The notes under the pieces: generated by a model
Databases searched by the model: none
What the model saw: the letters and a program-made list of their open reading frames with translations, nothing else
What the model was told of the DNA's origin: nothing
In this document: piece by piece, positions 11,796 through 22,789 of the stretch
How the letters are laid out: every line of letters starts with the position of its first letter
Position numbering within the stretch: position 1 is the first letter of the stretch
Program-made: the position numbers and the translations under genes
Assembly (NCBI RefSeq): GCF_021347895.1
Contig: NC_067135.1
Span: 23,199,847-23,263,846 of the forward strand
Length of the DNA: 64,000 nucleotides
DNA from: Acanthochromis polyacanthus
Taxonomy: Eukaryota; Chordata; Actinopteri; Pomacentridae
Reading direction: 5' to 3'

Positions 11796-12204
11796 TTAAG
11801 AAACAATGATGGAATTTTCATTTTTAAAAATTGCTTCCTGTCGATGGCGTCCTCCTGTACGAATGCATTCTTAAAATCTGCTGTTCAGATTCCTCATTGA
11901 CCGCTGCAACATCTCAGCTGGGATACTGTGAATTTCATCCTGAATTCTCTGTTTTAACTCATCCAGAGTTCTTGGTGGAGTCGTGTACACTTTACTCTTG
12001 AGATAGCCCCAGGTAGATTTCAAGAATGCATTCGTACAGGAGGACGCCATCTACAGGAAGTAATTTTAAAAAAAATGAAAATTCCGTCATTGTTTCTTAA
12101 ATGGCATGTTTTAAGGTTTCAATTACTATGAATAAAATATTTTTCTTCCATCACTTGTGGTTTTATTTGATTTTTAAAAAGTTTGCGTTTTTTTTGTCAC
12201 TCTG

Positions 12205-13005
12205 TATTTTTGCCTAATGCGCCACCTCTGCAAGTAATATTCAATATTTAAAGACGTCATTAGTCATAAAGTATTGCACTATCATGATTCCAATCTCCAG
12301 ACAATCTCCCTGGCATATTTATGAAAAGAGATCTCTGTAACCAGTATTTTAGGGTAATATACGATGAAAGATGACAAGTTAAGAATATGACAGGCTGTTT
12401 TTCCTTGATGTGAAGTCTGATAAAAAATCTGCAAGAGTTAAAATGATTAAAGAGCAAGAGCCTAAAAGTGATGGAATTATCCTGAAAATAGTTCATTGGA
12501 CTTAACACTTTAATCTAAAGCAGCACTCGATGTTCAACTCTAGTGGGATGTCAAATGTTTATCAGGCAGGTTTTCACAGCCGCTGTTCACCACAACCTGA
12601 GGACTCCAATAAGGCTGTCAGGCGGTGTGATACACAACATGAAACCCCTGTAGGACACAATTCAATATCTGCCTGAGTAAGTCGTGTCTGCTTCCACGGT
12701 GGTTTTCAACTCTGCGCATGAGTCACCGCGTTGCACAATGCAGTTTTTCCCCAAACACACAGCTCTGTGTGGCTGGAAGGCATGACTTTGGATATTGGCT
12801 TTGCTTAATGAGGGAGACGAGGAAGAGCTCGGGATGTGCAGGAGCCGTAAAACGCACACAAAACACACTCCTTCATTCCCATGATGAGCATCACACACTC
12901 CACACGTAGCCCGATGCATGCAGTGTTTCCTGACAGACATCACACAAAAACACACACTCCCTGTGCTCCCTCATGCCCACATATTCACATTCAGATGGAA
13001 GACTG

Positions 13006-13008
<3 letters not shown>
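12205..13008. other. unassigned sequence
   Basis: No recognised repeat until the CA tract. Several overlapping open frames at 12660-12955 on both strands reflect a GC-balanced stretch with many CACAC words; none has a domain I recognise. Confidence 0.45.

Positions 13009-13076
<68 letters not shown>
13009..13076. repeat. (CA)n microsatellite, 34 units
   Basis: Sixty-eight bases of uninterrupted CA dinucleotides. Long open frames crossing it (Thr-His or Val-Cys runs) are artefacts of the repeat. Confidence 0.98.
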
Positions 13077-13078
<2 letters not shown>

Positions 13079-13245
13079 GAATAGTGTGTGTGGGCAGTGA
13101 CAGGCGAGCTGCAACACACTGGGAAGGGAAGGGGTGTGTTGCAAAAGTCCATGAGAGCTGACAAGTTCCCCCACAGGCTTTCGACAACCCAACAGTCTGC
13201 ATCTCATATCTATAGCTAGATACAGAGATAGACACATCACAGGTA

Positions 13246-14151
13246 CAGTATCGTCCAAAAGTATTTGAAATCTTCTATTTTTGCATAATTGTTACACGTA
13301 CTGTTTCAGATCATCAAACAAATTTTAATATACGGCAAAGATAACCCAAGAAAACACCAGACGCAGCCTTTAAATTATTTCATTTATTGAAGGAAAAAAT
13401 TCTGTCCAGCCCATTTTGCCCTGTGTGAAAAAGTAATCGCCCCCTTATCTACCAATCTACCAAATGACCAAATTCATTCATCAGTTGGGTTCAGTTTCTC
13501 CATCCACACTCACATATGATTACTGCCAGGCTTGTTGAATCTAAACATCACTAAATAGAACCTGTCTTCATTGTGAAGTAGATAAAGGCTCTGAAAAAGC
13601 AGCACATGATGCCACGTTCTGAAGAGATTCAAGAACAGATGAGGAACAAAGTCATTGACATTCATCAGTCTGGAGGGTTTCAAAGCCATTGCTGAGGCTC
13701 TGGGACTCCAGAGAACCACAGTGAGAGACATTATCCACAAATGGAGAAAAATGGAACAGTGGAGAACCTTCCCAGGAGTGGACCAACCACCAACATTTCT
13801 CCAAGAGCATCAACATCTAATCCAGGAGGTCACAGAAGAACCCAGAGGGACATCTAAAGAGCTGCAGACCTCACTGGCCTCAGTTAAGGTCTGTCTACAT
13901 GTGTTGATGGTGAAGCTGAACCCAACTGAAGAATGAATTTGGTCATGTGGCAGAATGGTAGCTAAGGGGGCAATTACTTTTTCACATAGGGCAAGATGGG
14001 CTGGACTGGATTAATTAAACCACCATTTAGAAAGTGTATTTTGTGTTTTATTTGGTTATCTATTAGTTTGATGATCCAGAACATTTAAGTGCAACAAATA
14101 TGCAAAAATAGAAGAATTCCGTAGGATGGCAAATACTTCTGCACGGCACTG
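13246..14151 (+). mobile_element. Tc1-like deletion derivative (family B)
   Basis: The left end TACAGTATCGTCCAAAAGTA and right end GGCAAATACTTCTGCACGGC form the terminal repeats of a fish Tc1 family that recurs at 19546, 48602 and 51541. Inside each end lie the ATCATCAAACAAATTTTAAT and GGGGGCAATTACTTTTTCAC blocks, giving inverted repeats of about 200 bases. The coding part keeps the DNA-binding half of the transposase: MPRSEEIQEQMRNKVIDIHQ, then the helix-turn-helix AIAEALGLQRTTVRDIIHKW at 13681-13740 after a frameshift. Everything from there to the C-terminal tail, including the catalytic residues, is deleted. It is non-autonomous. Confidence 0.8.
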
Positions 14152-15987
14152 TCTATCTGCTTAAGAGCAACGAAAAGAGACAATAACACAAAACAAAGGA
14201 AAAAAAAGAAGAGGGTGTAAGAACAGCAAACTAAAAAGAATGGCGTGACGGTAGATTTTCATGAAAAGTGCATGAAAAGTCTAGAGATGTTCATAATTAG
14301 CTGGTGTGTTAATGGGTGAATGAGAAATGCATTTGTAGAACCTAAGTTTAATTTAAGTGGCTATTCAACATGATTGACTATCAGTGAAGGATATTTTTTA
14401 AAACTCATATCCCTACCATGTAAAAATATAGCATTATACTTATAATCTAGTGGTTTTATCCCATCAATGGCACCTTACTGTCTGGTGATTCACTTTGGTT
14501 CATTCTAATCCACTGTTTGCAGTTGTTCATTATAGCACATGTACAAAACAAGATTTTGCATCATTTCATGAGTAAATTTTTGCAATGGAGTCATGGAAAG
14601 AGCAGCAGTAGCCATAGACTCCATGCTAAGTTAACAAATTCCACAGGATGCTGCTGCTTTGTGTCAGAATAAATTAGTTTATTTCGTTTGACTGCTTTGC
14701 AAATAGTTGCACCGGTTGCTGTGTGTGTTGGTAAGATCCAGCATGGACTCCTAAAATCTTGATTTTGATTGTGACCAAAAGCATGTTCTGCGTGTGCATG
14801 CGTATGGAAGGAAATCAATTTTGAGACAGGAAATCGGAAGGAAAACAAATGTAAAATTCTGAATATAATGCTTAACTTACATACACATGAAGAACATTTG
14901 GAAAGCAAAGCAGAGTGTAAATGCAAATTCAGTTCTCGGAGCTGCCTTGATATTCGTTGTCATGCTTTTCTAATATTAGGTTGTTATTTATTTCTGCTTG
15001 CATTCGTACTTCAGCGCCGCATCAAACTCGAAAATAAACCCAAGGTCACATTCACCGCTCCTGAAAACGAGCACACAAAATAAATCCAGCATCCATTTCA
15101 TAAATAAAACTAGCAGCAACGTAATTCAGGAGCTGGAATCCAGCGTGTCCACTAAATAACAGCAGCAGGAGGCTGTACTGCTGCAGGGGTCTGCAGGATG
15201 CCAGACATGACCAGCATAACCAGAGAGGGAGTTGTCAGATGGAAAAATAGATGTTGTTTGACATCAATATTTCATTTTTCCTCCTCCTTTCCATTCTGTT
15301 ATTTTTGACAGATGTGTTCACAAGTTTGAGAGACTGAAAGAAGGAAAAGTTTCTCCATCTTACAGTGAATGGGAACACATTTGGTCACATAGTATAGGGA
15401 AAATGAGCAATATTTTTAATAATCTATTGATCAGAAACTGCAAGGTGAGATGTTTTTCCGTGGAGAAGTAAATACCCCCATGTCCTCAGAAGCTATTATT
15501 GCCCCCCCTTCAGCAGAAACAACTTCTTGGAGACATTTTTCATAATTGTCCAACAATTTCTGAACTTCCAACCACTGTTTCATGCTAAATGCTTTTGATG
15601 ACACTGGGGTTTAAATCTGGCCATTCCTTACTTAATGCACAATTCATGGGTGAATCAACAAGACCTCGTTTGCTCGCACTGAAATCAAAAATGTAATTTC
15701 AATCCAAACAGATCACCACAAATTCACACTCAAGATTATAATCTGCTGGTTGATGAGAAAGGACAGAAAAAAAACCCAAAGATGCAGCCTGATACCCAAT
15801 ACAGATTCAGAAGTAAAAGTACAAATTGTGAATTAAGAAAAAAAATTCATTTTTATTTTCCCTTTGCTCTAATAAGAGATGTTTATCAATATGTGGGGTA
15901 AAGTTATGGAATGGCATGAAATGACTATTTAAAAGTCAGTACAACTATGAAACTATTTTAACAAAGAATGCAAAAAAAATAAAAATA
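14152..15987. other. unassigned sequence
   Basis: No gene or repeat is recognised. The block 14880-15130, with AATGCAAATTCAG and AACTCGAAAATAAACCC, is complex, repeat-free and AT-rich, of the kind often found in conserved non-coding elements. This is impression only. Confidence 0.4.
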
Positions 15988-16332
15988 CACTGCCTATCCA
16001 AAAAAAATGTCGCCACCTGGATTTAACTAAGCAAATAGGTAAGAGCTTTCCATTGGATAATTACTGCAGTGATGAATATGTTTCAGCTGCAAAAACTTCT
16101 TTAACCCTAGCTGATGCAGTGAGGAGCCTCTTCTTTCTTAAACAACCATGTTGGAAGACATATAATGTGGTCATGGAAAGGATTAGCTTGGAAAATCCAA
16201 ACTGAATCTCCATGTAATCTCCTATCTCTATGTTAGGAGATACAGGAGAGTCAGTTTGGCATTGTGCGAATTGAATCGCGTTTCCCTCCCGGTACAGTTT
16301 GGTGCGACCAATCATAGCACGGGAGGCGGGAG

Positions 16333-16744
16333 TTAATGCTGCGTCATCTTCAGCGCCTGGATTACCCATAAAGATGATGCCAGAGGAGGAGGGGGGCCAA
16401 AGTGAATCTTTTTGTGGTCTCTTGGCGTTTTGGATGGCATTAGTCGTTGCCTCTTTTCACTTGACGTTTCCGACGATGAGGAGACAGTGGATGGCGCGTT
16501 ACTTTTGGCTTCTTGCCATTGTTTGTACAGAGGAAAATCCCGTTCCAAACGTGTGAGTAAATTTAAGCAACTTTTACACATTTAAAGTTATTCCTAACAC
16601 CGCTAATCGTTCGGAAGGAGTCTTTTGTTGCGTAGCCTTTTCAAAAATAAGTGTTGTACTTGAGAGTACCCCATGTATTTGCAGATTTTTGTGACAAAAA
16701 CGGCAGTAATCATTCACCGTGACACTTTCTCGGCTGCATGCCAT
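16333..16744 (-). pseudogene. broken N-terminal exon with paired CxxC motifs
   Basis: Starting at the ATG at 16744, about 60 bases downstream of the CCAAT box AACCAATCAGCG, the frame gives YCRFCHKNLQIHGV, then LIFEKATQQKTPSERLAVLG, and ends at a stop after GITLNV. One base over, the frame resumes with CKSCLNLLTRLERDFPLYKQ and runs to a Ser-rich, basic KTPRDHKK tail. C-x2-C ... C-x2-C followed by LERDFPLYKQW has the layout of a ZAD-like treble-clef finger at the N-terminus of a transposon-encoded protein. A small deletion plus frameshift separates the halves. The family is not firmly recognised. It probably supplied DNA binding for the parent element. Confidence 0.55.
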
Positions 16745-16803
16745 TGTTGTTTGGACTACATGGACTTCAAGGTCGATTTGTTTGTGCGTCACATCCGTGT
16801 TAC

Positions 16804-16816
16804 GCTGATTGGTTCT
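16804..16816 (-). promoter_or_regulatory. CCAAT box upstream of the C2C2 exon
   Basis: On the minus strand the sequence reads GAACCAATCAGCG, a good NF-Y-type CCAAT box, 60-70 bases before the ATG at 16744. The same AACCAATCAGCG word occurs in the element at 31093-31635. Promoter function is inferred. Confidence 0.4.
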
Positions 16817-18086
16817 TTCTCGTTCAAGCTGCATTCGTTAGCCCCTCCTTTTTGAAATCGTCTCATATCATCGCAATGCCAGACTGCCTTTATTTGTATT
16901 TATATTAATACATAAATAAAGTCAGTCTGGATTTTTCAGGCAAGGAAAGGATGTTAATCTGTCTCGGAGGGGTCAAATTATTTGCCTGCATCAAGCAAGA
17001 AAACAACTGAGGAAATGTCTGAAATTACTAATCTGCTGCCCTCACTACATGTTTGCGTACATCGCTATGCAGCGGCCTAAACACTCTCCCATGAAGAGAG
17101 AGAGCTGACAGGAGCTGAGTTTAGTTGTTTTAATGGAAGCCGTGTAAAAAAATACAAAGGAAATACAAAATTACTCTTAAAATAGTTACAACTATTGACT
17201 TAAAGAATACTACAGCAAACATGGCTGCATAAGTACAGATGCAACAAATCAAGTAAGTCTAAATAGACATCCTCACAATACTCTCCTGCTGTTCTAACAA
17301 TTAAATGATATGAACAAATGGTAGGAATATCTGACATAAACAAATAAACTCACAGGTTATGCGTCCTGCAGAGCACCGTAGCACAGATAGATCAGGCCTT
17401 AGGGACAGCTTCACAATGGATGATTCAAACCTGATAACTTTATTAAGCACATAAGGGCTTGTCTTCTGTTTATATGTAGGAAAGGCAGAACAACTAAAAT
17501 CGGGTAAAGAACCTTCCAATTCATTTAGAACCTGAAGGATAGTGGTGAACCATAATCTTCGAGGAACAAATGTGGTCGGAACAAACTGTCAGATGATTGT
17601 AGGAAATCAACAGGTGAACTCATGGCTGTGTTTAATTGTGAAAGTAAGAACATTTCCACATGAAGAATGCAAAAGAAACTCAACAGATTGGGACTAAACA
17701 GCTTTGTAACTCCAAGAAAGCCATTGATCAGTGAGGCTAATCACAAAAAAGGCTTCAGTTTGCTAAGTAGCATTAAGATTGGACTCTGGAGCAATGGAAG
17801 AAAGTCATGTGGTCTGATGAGTCCAGATTTACCCTGTTCCGAAGTGATGGGGGCATCAGGGTAAGAAGAGAGGAGAATGAAGTGATGAACTCATCATGGC
17901 TAGTGCCTACCAGCCTGTGGGGGTTAGGGTTATGATCTGGGGTTGGTCAGATTCAGCAGCGTTATGTTCCCAAAGAATGAGGTCAGCTGATACCTGAAGA
18001 TACTGAATGACCAGGTCTTTACATCAGAGTTTTTCTTCCCTGATAGCATGGACATGTTCCAATTTGACGATGCTATGTTTCATGGG

Positions 18087-18172
18087 TATCCAAAGTTGTT
18101 TAAATCAATCCACTGGAGTTTAAGAAAGTTCCTTGAAGATGTTTCACCTCTCATCCAAGAGGCTTTTTTTCA
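18087..18172. mobile_element. 86-bp insertion with 10-bp duplication
   Basis: GTTTCATGGG occurs at 18077-18086 and again at 18173-18182, and the family C reading continues across it (compare TTCATGGGGCTCAC at 27836-27848). The insert contains TTTCACCTCTCATCCAAGAG and AAGTTGTTTAAATCAATCCA, words of a widespread fish repeat. It is probably a short retroposed fragment. Confidence 0.5.
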
Positions 18173-18464
18173 GTTTCATGGGGCTCACAATGAGACTGAG
18201 CGGGTCAGGGAGCATGGGATGGATTGTCCTCCACAGAGTCCAGACCTCAACCCCTCTGAGAATCTTTGGGACGTGCTGGAGAAGACTTTGTCCAACTCTC
18301 CCATCATTAATACAAGATACTGGTAGAAAGTAAATGCAACTCTGGACAAAAATAAATGCTGTGACACTGCAGAAGTTTATCGAAACGATGCCACGTTGAA
18401 TGTGTGTCGTTCACAGAGCCAATCAAATATTAAAGTGTGCGACTTTTTTTTTGGATGGACAGTG

Positions 18465-19545
18465 TATAATAATGTGGGAAGGTAAATATGTTCTGGGGTA
18501 TCTAAAGATGAACAAAAGTGGAAGGTTTGATGCAAACAGGAATCAATAAGAGAGGAGATGTACAGATACTTAGCGGGTTAATAAGTTAAACTTCATCCTA
18601 CTTGTTTTCAGACATTAGTTTGGATTTGGACTGTGTATGTATTTTCTCTTTTGCCTTTTTGATACTGTGGCATGTCTGAAAGAAATCAATTACATTTATT
18701 TTAATATTTCCACCAAATCAAATTTGCAGGTTATGATAAAATTCCTCAAAAAGCTTCAAATATGAACAGACAGCTGCATTCTTGAGCCAGATTATTGGTG
18801 AATATTTTGTTTGCTTTTGTTTTCTTTTCAAATAAGTTTGTGTGAATCTGCCTGTAGTTTGGATTACTGCAGCAGGTTCACAGTGCAGTGACCGTTTCAG
18901 TGCCTTTGAGTTTAATCCCACTGCTTCTGAGATATACAGTCTATGTATTGTTTTCTTCCATTTCTCTCATTTCTCCTTTTTATTTGTGCACCAGAGCCTC
19001 TCAAGTTTATCTCTGTTGTCCATTATTTATGAGGACGTCCTCCCTTTTCCCTGCTCTGTTTCCCACTCGTGCACATCTGTCTCTAACCCTTGTTTGCGCC
19101 TCCATCTGCCTCCGCCTATGGCCCGGCTTTAGGCTCAGAACACACACACACCAATTTATTATCTCAATTAAGATGCCCAGCTCTGATGTGCGTTTCTGTG
19201 AACATGACCTGAACCAGCACCGATCTGAGAATATTTTTATGTGCCATCACAGCAAACAGCCACAATAAACTCCCAAAGGATGCAAAAACGCTGTGTTTGC
19301 CTTCATTAAATAATTGCTGACAGGGGAGCAAATCAAAGTCGCACTTGTGTTAAACTGTCACCCAGATGGTGATGCATGTAATAGTGGCTGTGCAGCACTG
19401 TGGGGGTGGTGGGTTATGTTTAAAATAGACGAAAACACACTTTTCTTCACGCAAAATTAATTTATTGACCCTTCTGTCATTATCTAGTCTTTCTAGAAAA
19501 AAGAAAGACCATGAAAGCTTAATTATTCTCATATAAGACAGCATA
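18465..19545. other. unassigned sequence
   Basis: No recognised gene or element. Overlapping open frames at 18842-19268 lie in a CT-rich stretch (18950-19130) and look like composition artefacts. Confidence 0.45.
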
Positions 19546-20042
19546 AACGGTGCCGTGCAAAAGTATTTCCCAGATTTTCATTGAACTGAGATGCTTTGAC
19601 AAGACCTTTAAAGGGCAGTTCATGATCTAAAACCATCTAATGCGACCAAATTAAAACTTCTACTAATAGTGGACCAAAAAGACTGTTCACAAGCTGAAAC
19701 AAAGATTTAACTGCAGTTGTTGCTGCCAAGGCACCATCCAGTTTCATATCATCAAACTAATTTTAATGTAAGACAAAGATAACCAAGGGAAACACAAAAT
19801 GCAGTTTTTGAATGGTGACTTATTGAAAACCTGTATCACCCCTGTGAAAAAGTAATTGCCCCCTTAGGGTGGCCCAAACAGTTATTTGGTTCAGGGGGGG
19901 CAATACTGGTTGATACTGGTTTGTTGATTATCTTTGTCTAATATTAAATAGAAATGTTAGCTTGATGATCTGGAATGGTTAAGTGTGAGAAATATACAAA
20001 AATAGGTTTCTGTAGGGGGGCAAATACTTTTGCATGGTACTG
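19546..20042 (+). mobile_element. Tc1-like MITE (family B)
   Basis: Left end CGGTGCCGTGCAAAAGTATT and right end CAAATACTTTTGCATGGTAC are the family B terminal repeats, with TA next to the right end. The coding part is reduced to the last piece of transposase: ATTTAACTGCAGTTGTTGCT matches the A-V-V-A-A segment just before the stop. Both inner repeats (ATCATCAAACTAATTTTAAT and TTGATGATCTGGAATGGTTA) are recognisable. Confidence 0.75.
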
Positions 20043-20356
20043 TAACAACATTAAAACTGCTGCCAATTAAAGTAAATAACAGTGATTTTCTTGTTAAAAC
20101 CCAACAAAGTACGCGATACATTTAGCTGCTAGTAAACGGTCAATATTTGAAGTTGGTGTTGGAAGCAAAACGGAAGAAAAGCATAAAGATCTGCAGCTGT
20201 GACATCTTTACAGCTGAGTCAGAACATGTCCCAAAGCTGTATGAAGTAGTTAGCAGCAACTAAAAGTGGTCGACCAGTGATGGGTTCACCCAAGGCTGAC
20301 TGAGGAACGCTGGGAGTGAAAGCTGACCTGCTAGAAAACCTTAATTCTGCAATGAC

Positions 20357-20444
20357 ACAAAACTAGCATGACTCTCAGACAAAACTAGCATGACACTCAG
20401 ACAAAACTAGCATGACACTCAGACAAAACTAGCATGACACTCAG
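20357..20444. repeat. 22-bp minisatellite, 4 units
   Basis: The unit ACAAAACTAGCATGACACTC+AG is repeated four times in tandem; only the first unit differs (T for A at one position). Near-identity points to a recent expansion. Confidence 0.97.
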
Positions 20445-20454
20445 ACCTGTCAGA

Positions 20455-20725
20455 GTTTTGAGGCTAAGCATGCCCTGGAAACACCTACGATTGGCATGAG
20501 AGCGTCAAAACTGGAGCTACGGAACAGAGTTTTACATCGTGTGGACAGCAGGGCACATTTGTGTTGTTTACTAATGTAAGAGATGGCAGCAGGATGCATT
20601 ATGGGAAGAAGGCAAGAGGCAGCGTGATGCTCCAGGCAATGTTCTGCTGGGAAACCATATGGACGTTACTTGGACACATAGCAGATAACTAAAGACTCCT
20701 GCAGATAAAGAGCTTCAAGTGTTGA
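20455..20725 (+). mobile_element. Tc1-like fragment (family D), catalytic middle
   Basis: TTTTACATCGTGTGGACAGC, GATGCATTATGGGAAGAAGG and TTCTGCTGGGAAACC are in the order found in the middle of a Tc1 family whose ends read AGCCATAACATTATGACCAC. The segment spans the region between the first and second catalytic Asp. It has stops and a deletion before GTGTTGACTT. The C-terminal part of the same family appears about 1 kb further on. Confidence 0.6.
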
Positions 20726-21689
20726 CTTTAGGACCAAACTATGAAGTGATATTAGTGTGTTAGCAAGTATGTTGAGCCTGAAGTCAGAGTTTTCAGTGTC
20801 AGGAAGGTCTTTTAACCTCCAAGTGATGCTGTGGAGCAGATTCTGTTCAGAGTTTCAGATTTAAATTGTCTGTAAGAAGCATCTCCCTTTAACCAAATCA
20901 TTTCCTGACGATTATTTATGAGATGCGGATTCTCAGCTGAATAAAAGCGGTTTATCTGCAAACCTGCTGATCTGTACGTCACTAAAGCCGCTCAATGAAG
21001 CCGTGTGGTTACAGTATATCACACACTCTATGGATCGTGTTGCCATGGAAACCTACATGTATTCGGTTGGTGATGCAGAAATCGTATAAATATGTTTTCA
21101 TGATTGGTCCATTTACTCTGTTGGTACTGCAGCTGATAGAACACTGATTAGACTATTGATTATTGCATTGGTATTTATTACAGAGAATATTCAACCAGAA
21201 TCATTCATTTCACTTTGATTTGGCACAAATTAAACTGATTTGCTGCATTATAAGACAGTGTCAGACCTAAATGCACTTCAGTTCAACATCATGTTTGAAT
21301 ATATGAAGTTTCACGTTAAACAGCTCTAATGTGCAGCTGCATTAATTGGTAAAATAAATATATTAACACACATTTAACGGTTTTATACCAACATACCTGC
21401 AGTAGTAGCTTTTTGCCAAATCATATTCTTTTATTTTCTTCATAGTTCACCATTAAAACAACCTGTTAACTGGAGCAGCTGCTAACCGTCAGTTCATTTT
21501 GTGCAGAAGAAGAGTCACATGACACGCTAAAGGGCTCGTTTTATGTGAACATAGTCTGAAACAGAAAGTCTGAGTTCACTAAAAAAAATTGAAAACCACC
21601 TTCTAGATACCCGTTAAGTCTGACTTTAGTTTCTGTCGAGTCTGGAAATGTTGAACTTGTTTTGTAATACAGACCTTTGGCCTACAAAT
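20726..21689. other. unassigned, possible conserved non-coding block
   Basis: No repeat or coding signature. The segment 20900-21080, with GACGATTATTTATGAGATGC and ATAAAAGCGGTTTATCTGC, is complex and AT-rich and could be an enhancer-like conserved element. Not demonstrable from one sequence. Confidence 0.35.
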
Positions 21690-21905
21690 TCCAAGATCTC
21701 TCTATTGAAATGAGCATCTGTGGATCTGCTGGAAAACAAAGTCCCATTCACTGAGGCCCCACCTTTCAGCTTCCAGGATTGAAAGGATCTGCTGCTGACA
21801 TCTTGGTGCTTGAATCCACAGAACACCATAAGAAGTATGGAAGAACACCTTAAGAAGTTCTTTCGAACAGTCTGTGGATTAAAGCTGTTTTGGTGATGCA
21901 GCATT
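21690..21905 (+). mobile_element. Tc1-like fragment (family D), C-terminal end
   Basis: GGATTGAAAGGATCTGCTGC followed by TGACATCTTGGTGCTTGA matches the LKDLL-x-SLVP-like C-terminal segment of family D transposases, and AAAGCTGTTTTGGTG matches the end just before the stop. It may be the second half of the copy at 20455-20725. Confidence 0.55.
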
Positions 21906-22788
21906 AATGTGATGTGTATCTGCTGTGAGAATATTTGCAGCTCATTTCAAGCAGATATCGCTCAAGGGCGCATAAAAATTTAACATTTAGGTGTTTGTTT
22001 AGCTTTATAGATTATGCACTCTTAATTGAAAAAAAAAGTCTGTCAGCAAACTGAAATAATCATAAATAGCTGTTTTCTACAGCATCTGTAATTTTCTCCA
22101 ACACTGACTCCGACTCCAATCACAAACACTGTAATCATCTTCTGGCAGAATGTGAGAACGAAGGCTCCACCGTGCTTCCGTAACTCATCTACCGTAGATT
22201 GCCATCACTTGGATAATGTCACACCGTCAGATATCACACAGCGCAAACAACTTCTGCCACTCTCACTAATGAAGGTAATAGTCGATGTGGATTTGGTTCA
22301 TATTCTGGAAATGAAGGTCTCCGCTTCTGAATGGCCCCCGAGTCTCGTTTCCATAATCGTGATGGCAAATTACAAGAGATGAGGCGACTGCAGAGCCAGG
22401 ATTGTGACTTGTTGGGATTTAGATTTGGCATCTGGAAATCTGACATGGATTGATGACTGCCTTGTTCCCTCATTACTCACAACCGACTCTGGCTAGTCAG
22501 TTTCTGAATCAGGCATCAGTGGTCAGTCACAGTAATCATTTCAGGGCTGCACAGATCACTGTTTTTCTTTGCAGTCGTTCCAGTGTGAATGCTGTCAAAC
22601 GTAATATTTGGTAATTAGTTTTGCAGTAGTGATAAGAGATTTACTGTTTCAAGTAACGCTCTGTTAATTTGTCATGCTGTAAGTTTATTTCTGATCTTAA
22701 GTGTTGACCATCAAGACCCTTTCCATTGAAAATTAGGCTATTTTTTTTAACCTTACTAAGACGTCTATTTGTTTATTTTTCAATATGT
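21906..22788. other. unassigned, possible conserved non-coding block
   Basis: The stretch 22130-22480 has high sequence complexity and balanced composition (for example CGTTTCCATAATCGTGATGG) and no repeat signature. The short frames on both strands lack coding features. It is a candidate conserved non-coding element. Confidence 0.35.
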
Positions 22789-22789
22789 A

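Larger units (their letters stand above)
11167..12204 (-). mobile_element. foldback mariner-type element
   Basis: The ends read CAGGGTGGCACAAAAAACAG and, inverted, CAGAGTGACAAAAAAAACGC, with TA on both sides (11165-11166 and 12205-12206), the target duplication of Tc1/mariner elements. After removing the nested MITE at 11275-11795 the left arm (about 178 bases) pairs with the right arm (12024-12204). Both arms contain the same stop-codon region of a transposase, so the element carries two copies of its 3' end in opposite orientation. The unpaired centre, read on the minus strand, encodes WGYLKSKVYTTPPRTLDELK followed by QRIQDEIHSIPAEMLQRSM, the familiar C-terminal tail of mariner-superfamily transposases after the last catalytic Asp or Glu. 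No catalytic domain remains. Confidence 0.8.
16183..16943 (-). mobile_element. 761-bp element with 8-bp TSD and hairpin ends
   Basis: It splits the start of the Tc1 coding region. GGAAAGGA is duplicated at 16175-16182 and 16944-16951, and joining the flanks restores the family C sequence seen at 27228-27240. The ends TTAGCTTGGAAAATCCAAAC and, inverted, TTGCCTGAAAAATCCAGACT are imperfect terminal repeats. Each end is itself a hairpin: CCAAACTGA pairs with TCAGTTTGG on the left (16198-16256), and CCAGACTG pairs with CAGTCTGG on the right (16881-16930). The minus strand carries a CCAAT box and the beginning of a C2C2 protein. An 8-bp duplication fits hAT or P-like families, but the ends are not typical of hAT, so I leave the superfamily open. 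Confidence 0.75.
15988..18464 (+). mobile_element. Tc1-like transposon (family C), interrupted copy
   Basis: Ends CACTGCCTATCCAAAAAAAA and, inverted, CACTGTCCATCCAAAAAAAA are flanked by TA (15986-15987 and 18465-18466). The body follows the salmonid-type Tc1 transposase in order: the ATG region at 16173, the DNA-binding region from 16947, GGAGCAATGGAAGAAAGTCA before the first catalytic Asp at 17790-17830, the GTTATGATCTGGGGTTGG stretch, and TCCAGACCTCAACCCCTCTG just before the last catalytic Glu (18236-18260). It is broken by a 761-bp element at 16183-16943, a short insertion at 18087-18172, frameshifts and deletions. Family C also has a second copy at 27050-28126. Confidence 0.85.

Noticed and set aside
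12891..13258. Long frames rich in Cys-Val or Thr-His
   Set aside because: They are translations of the CA microsatellite and its edges, not proteins.
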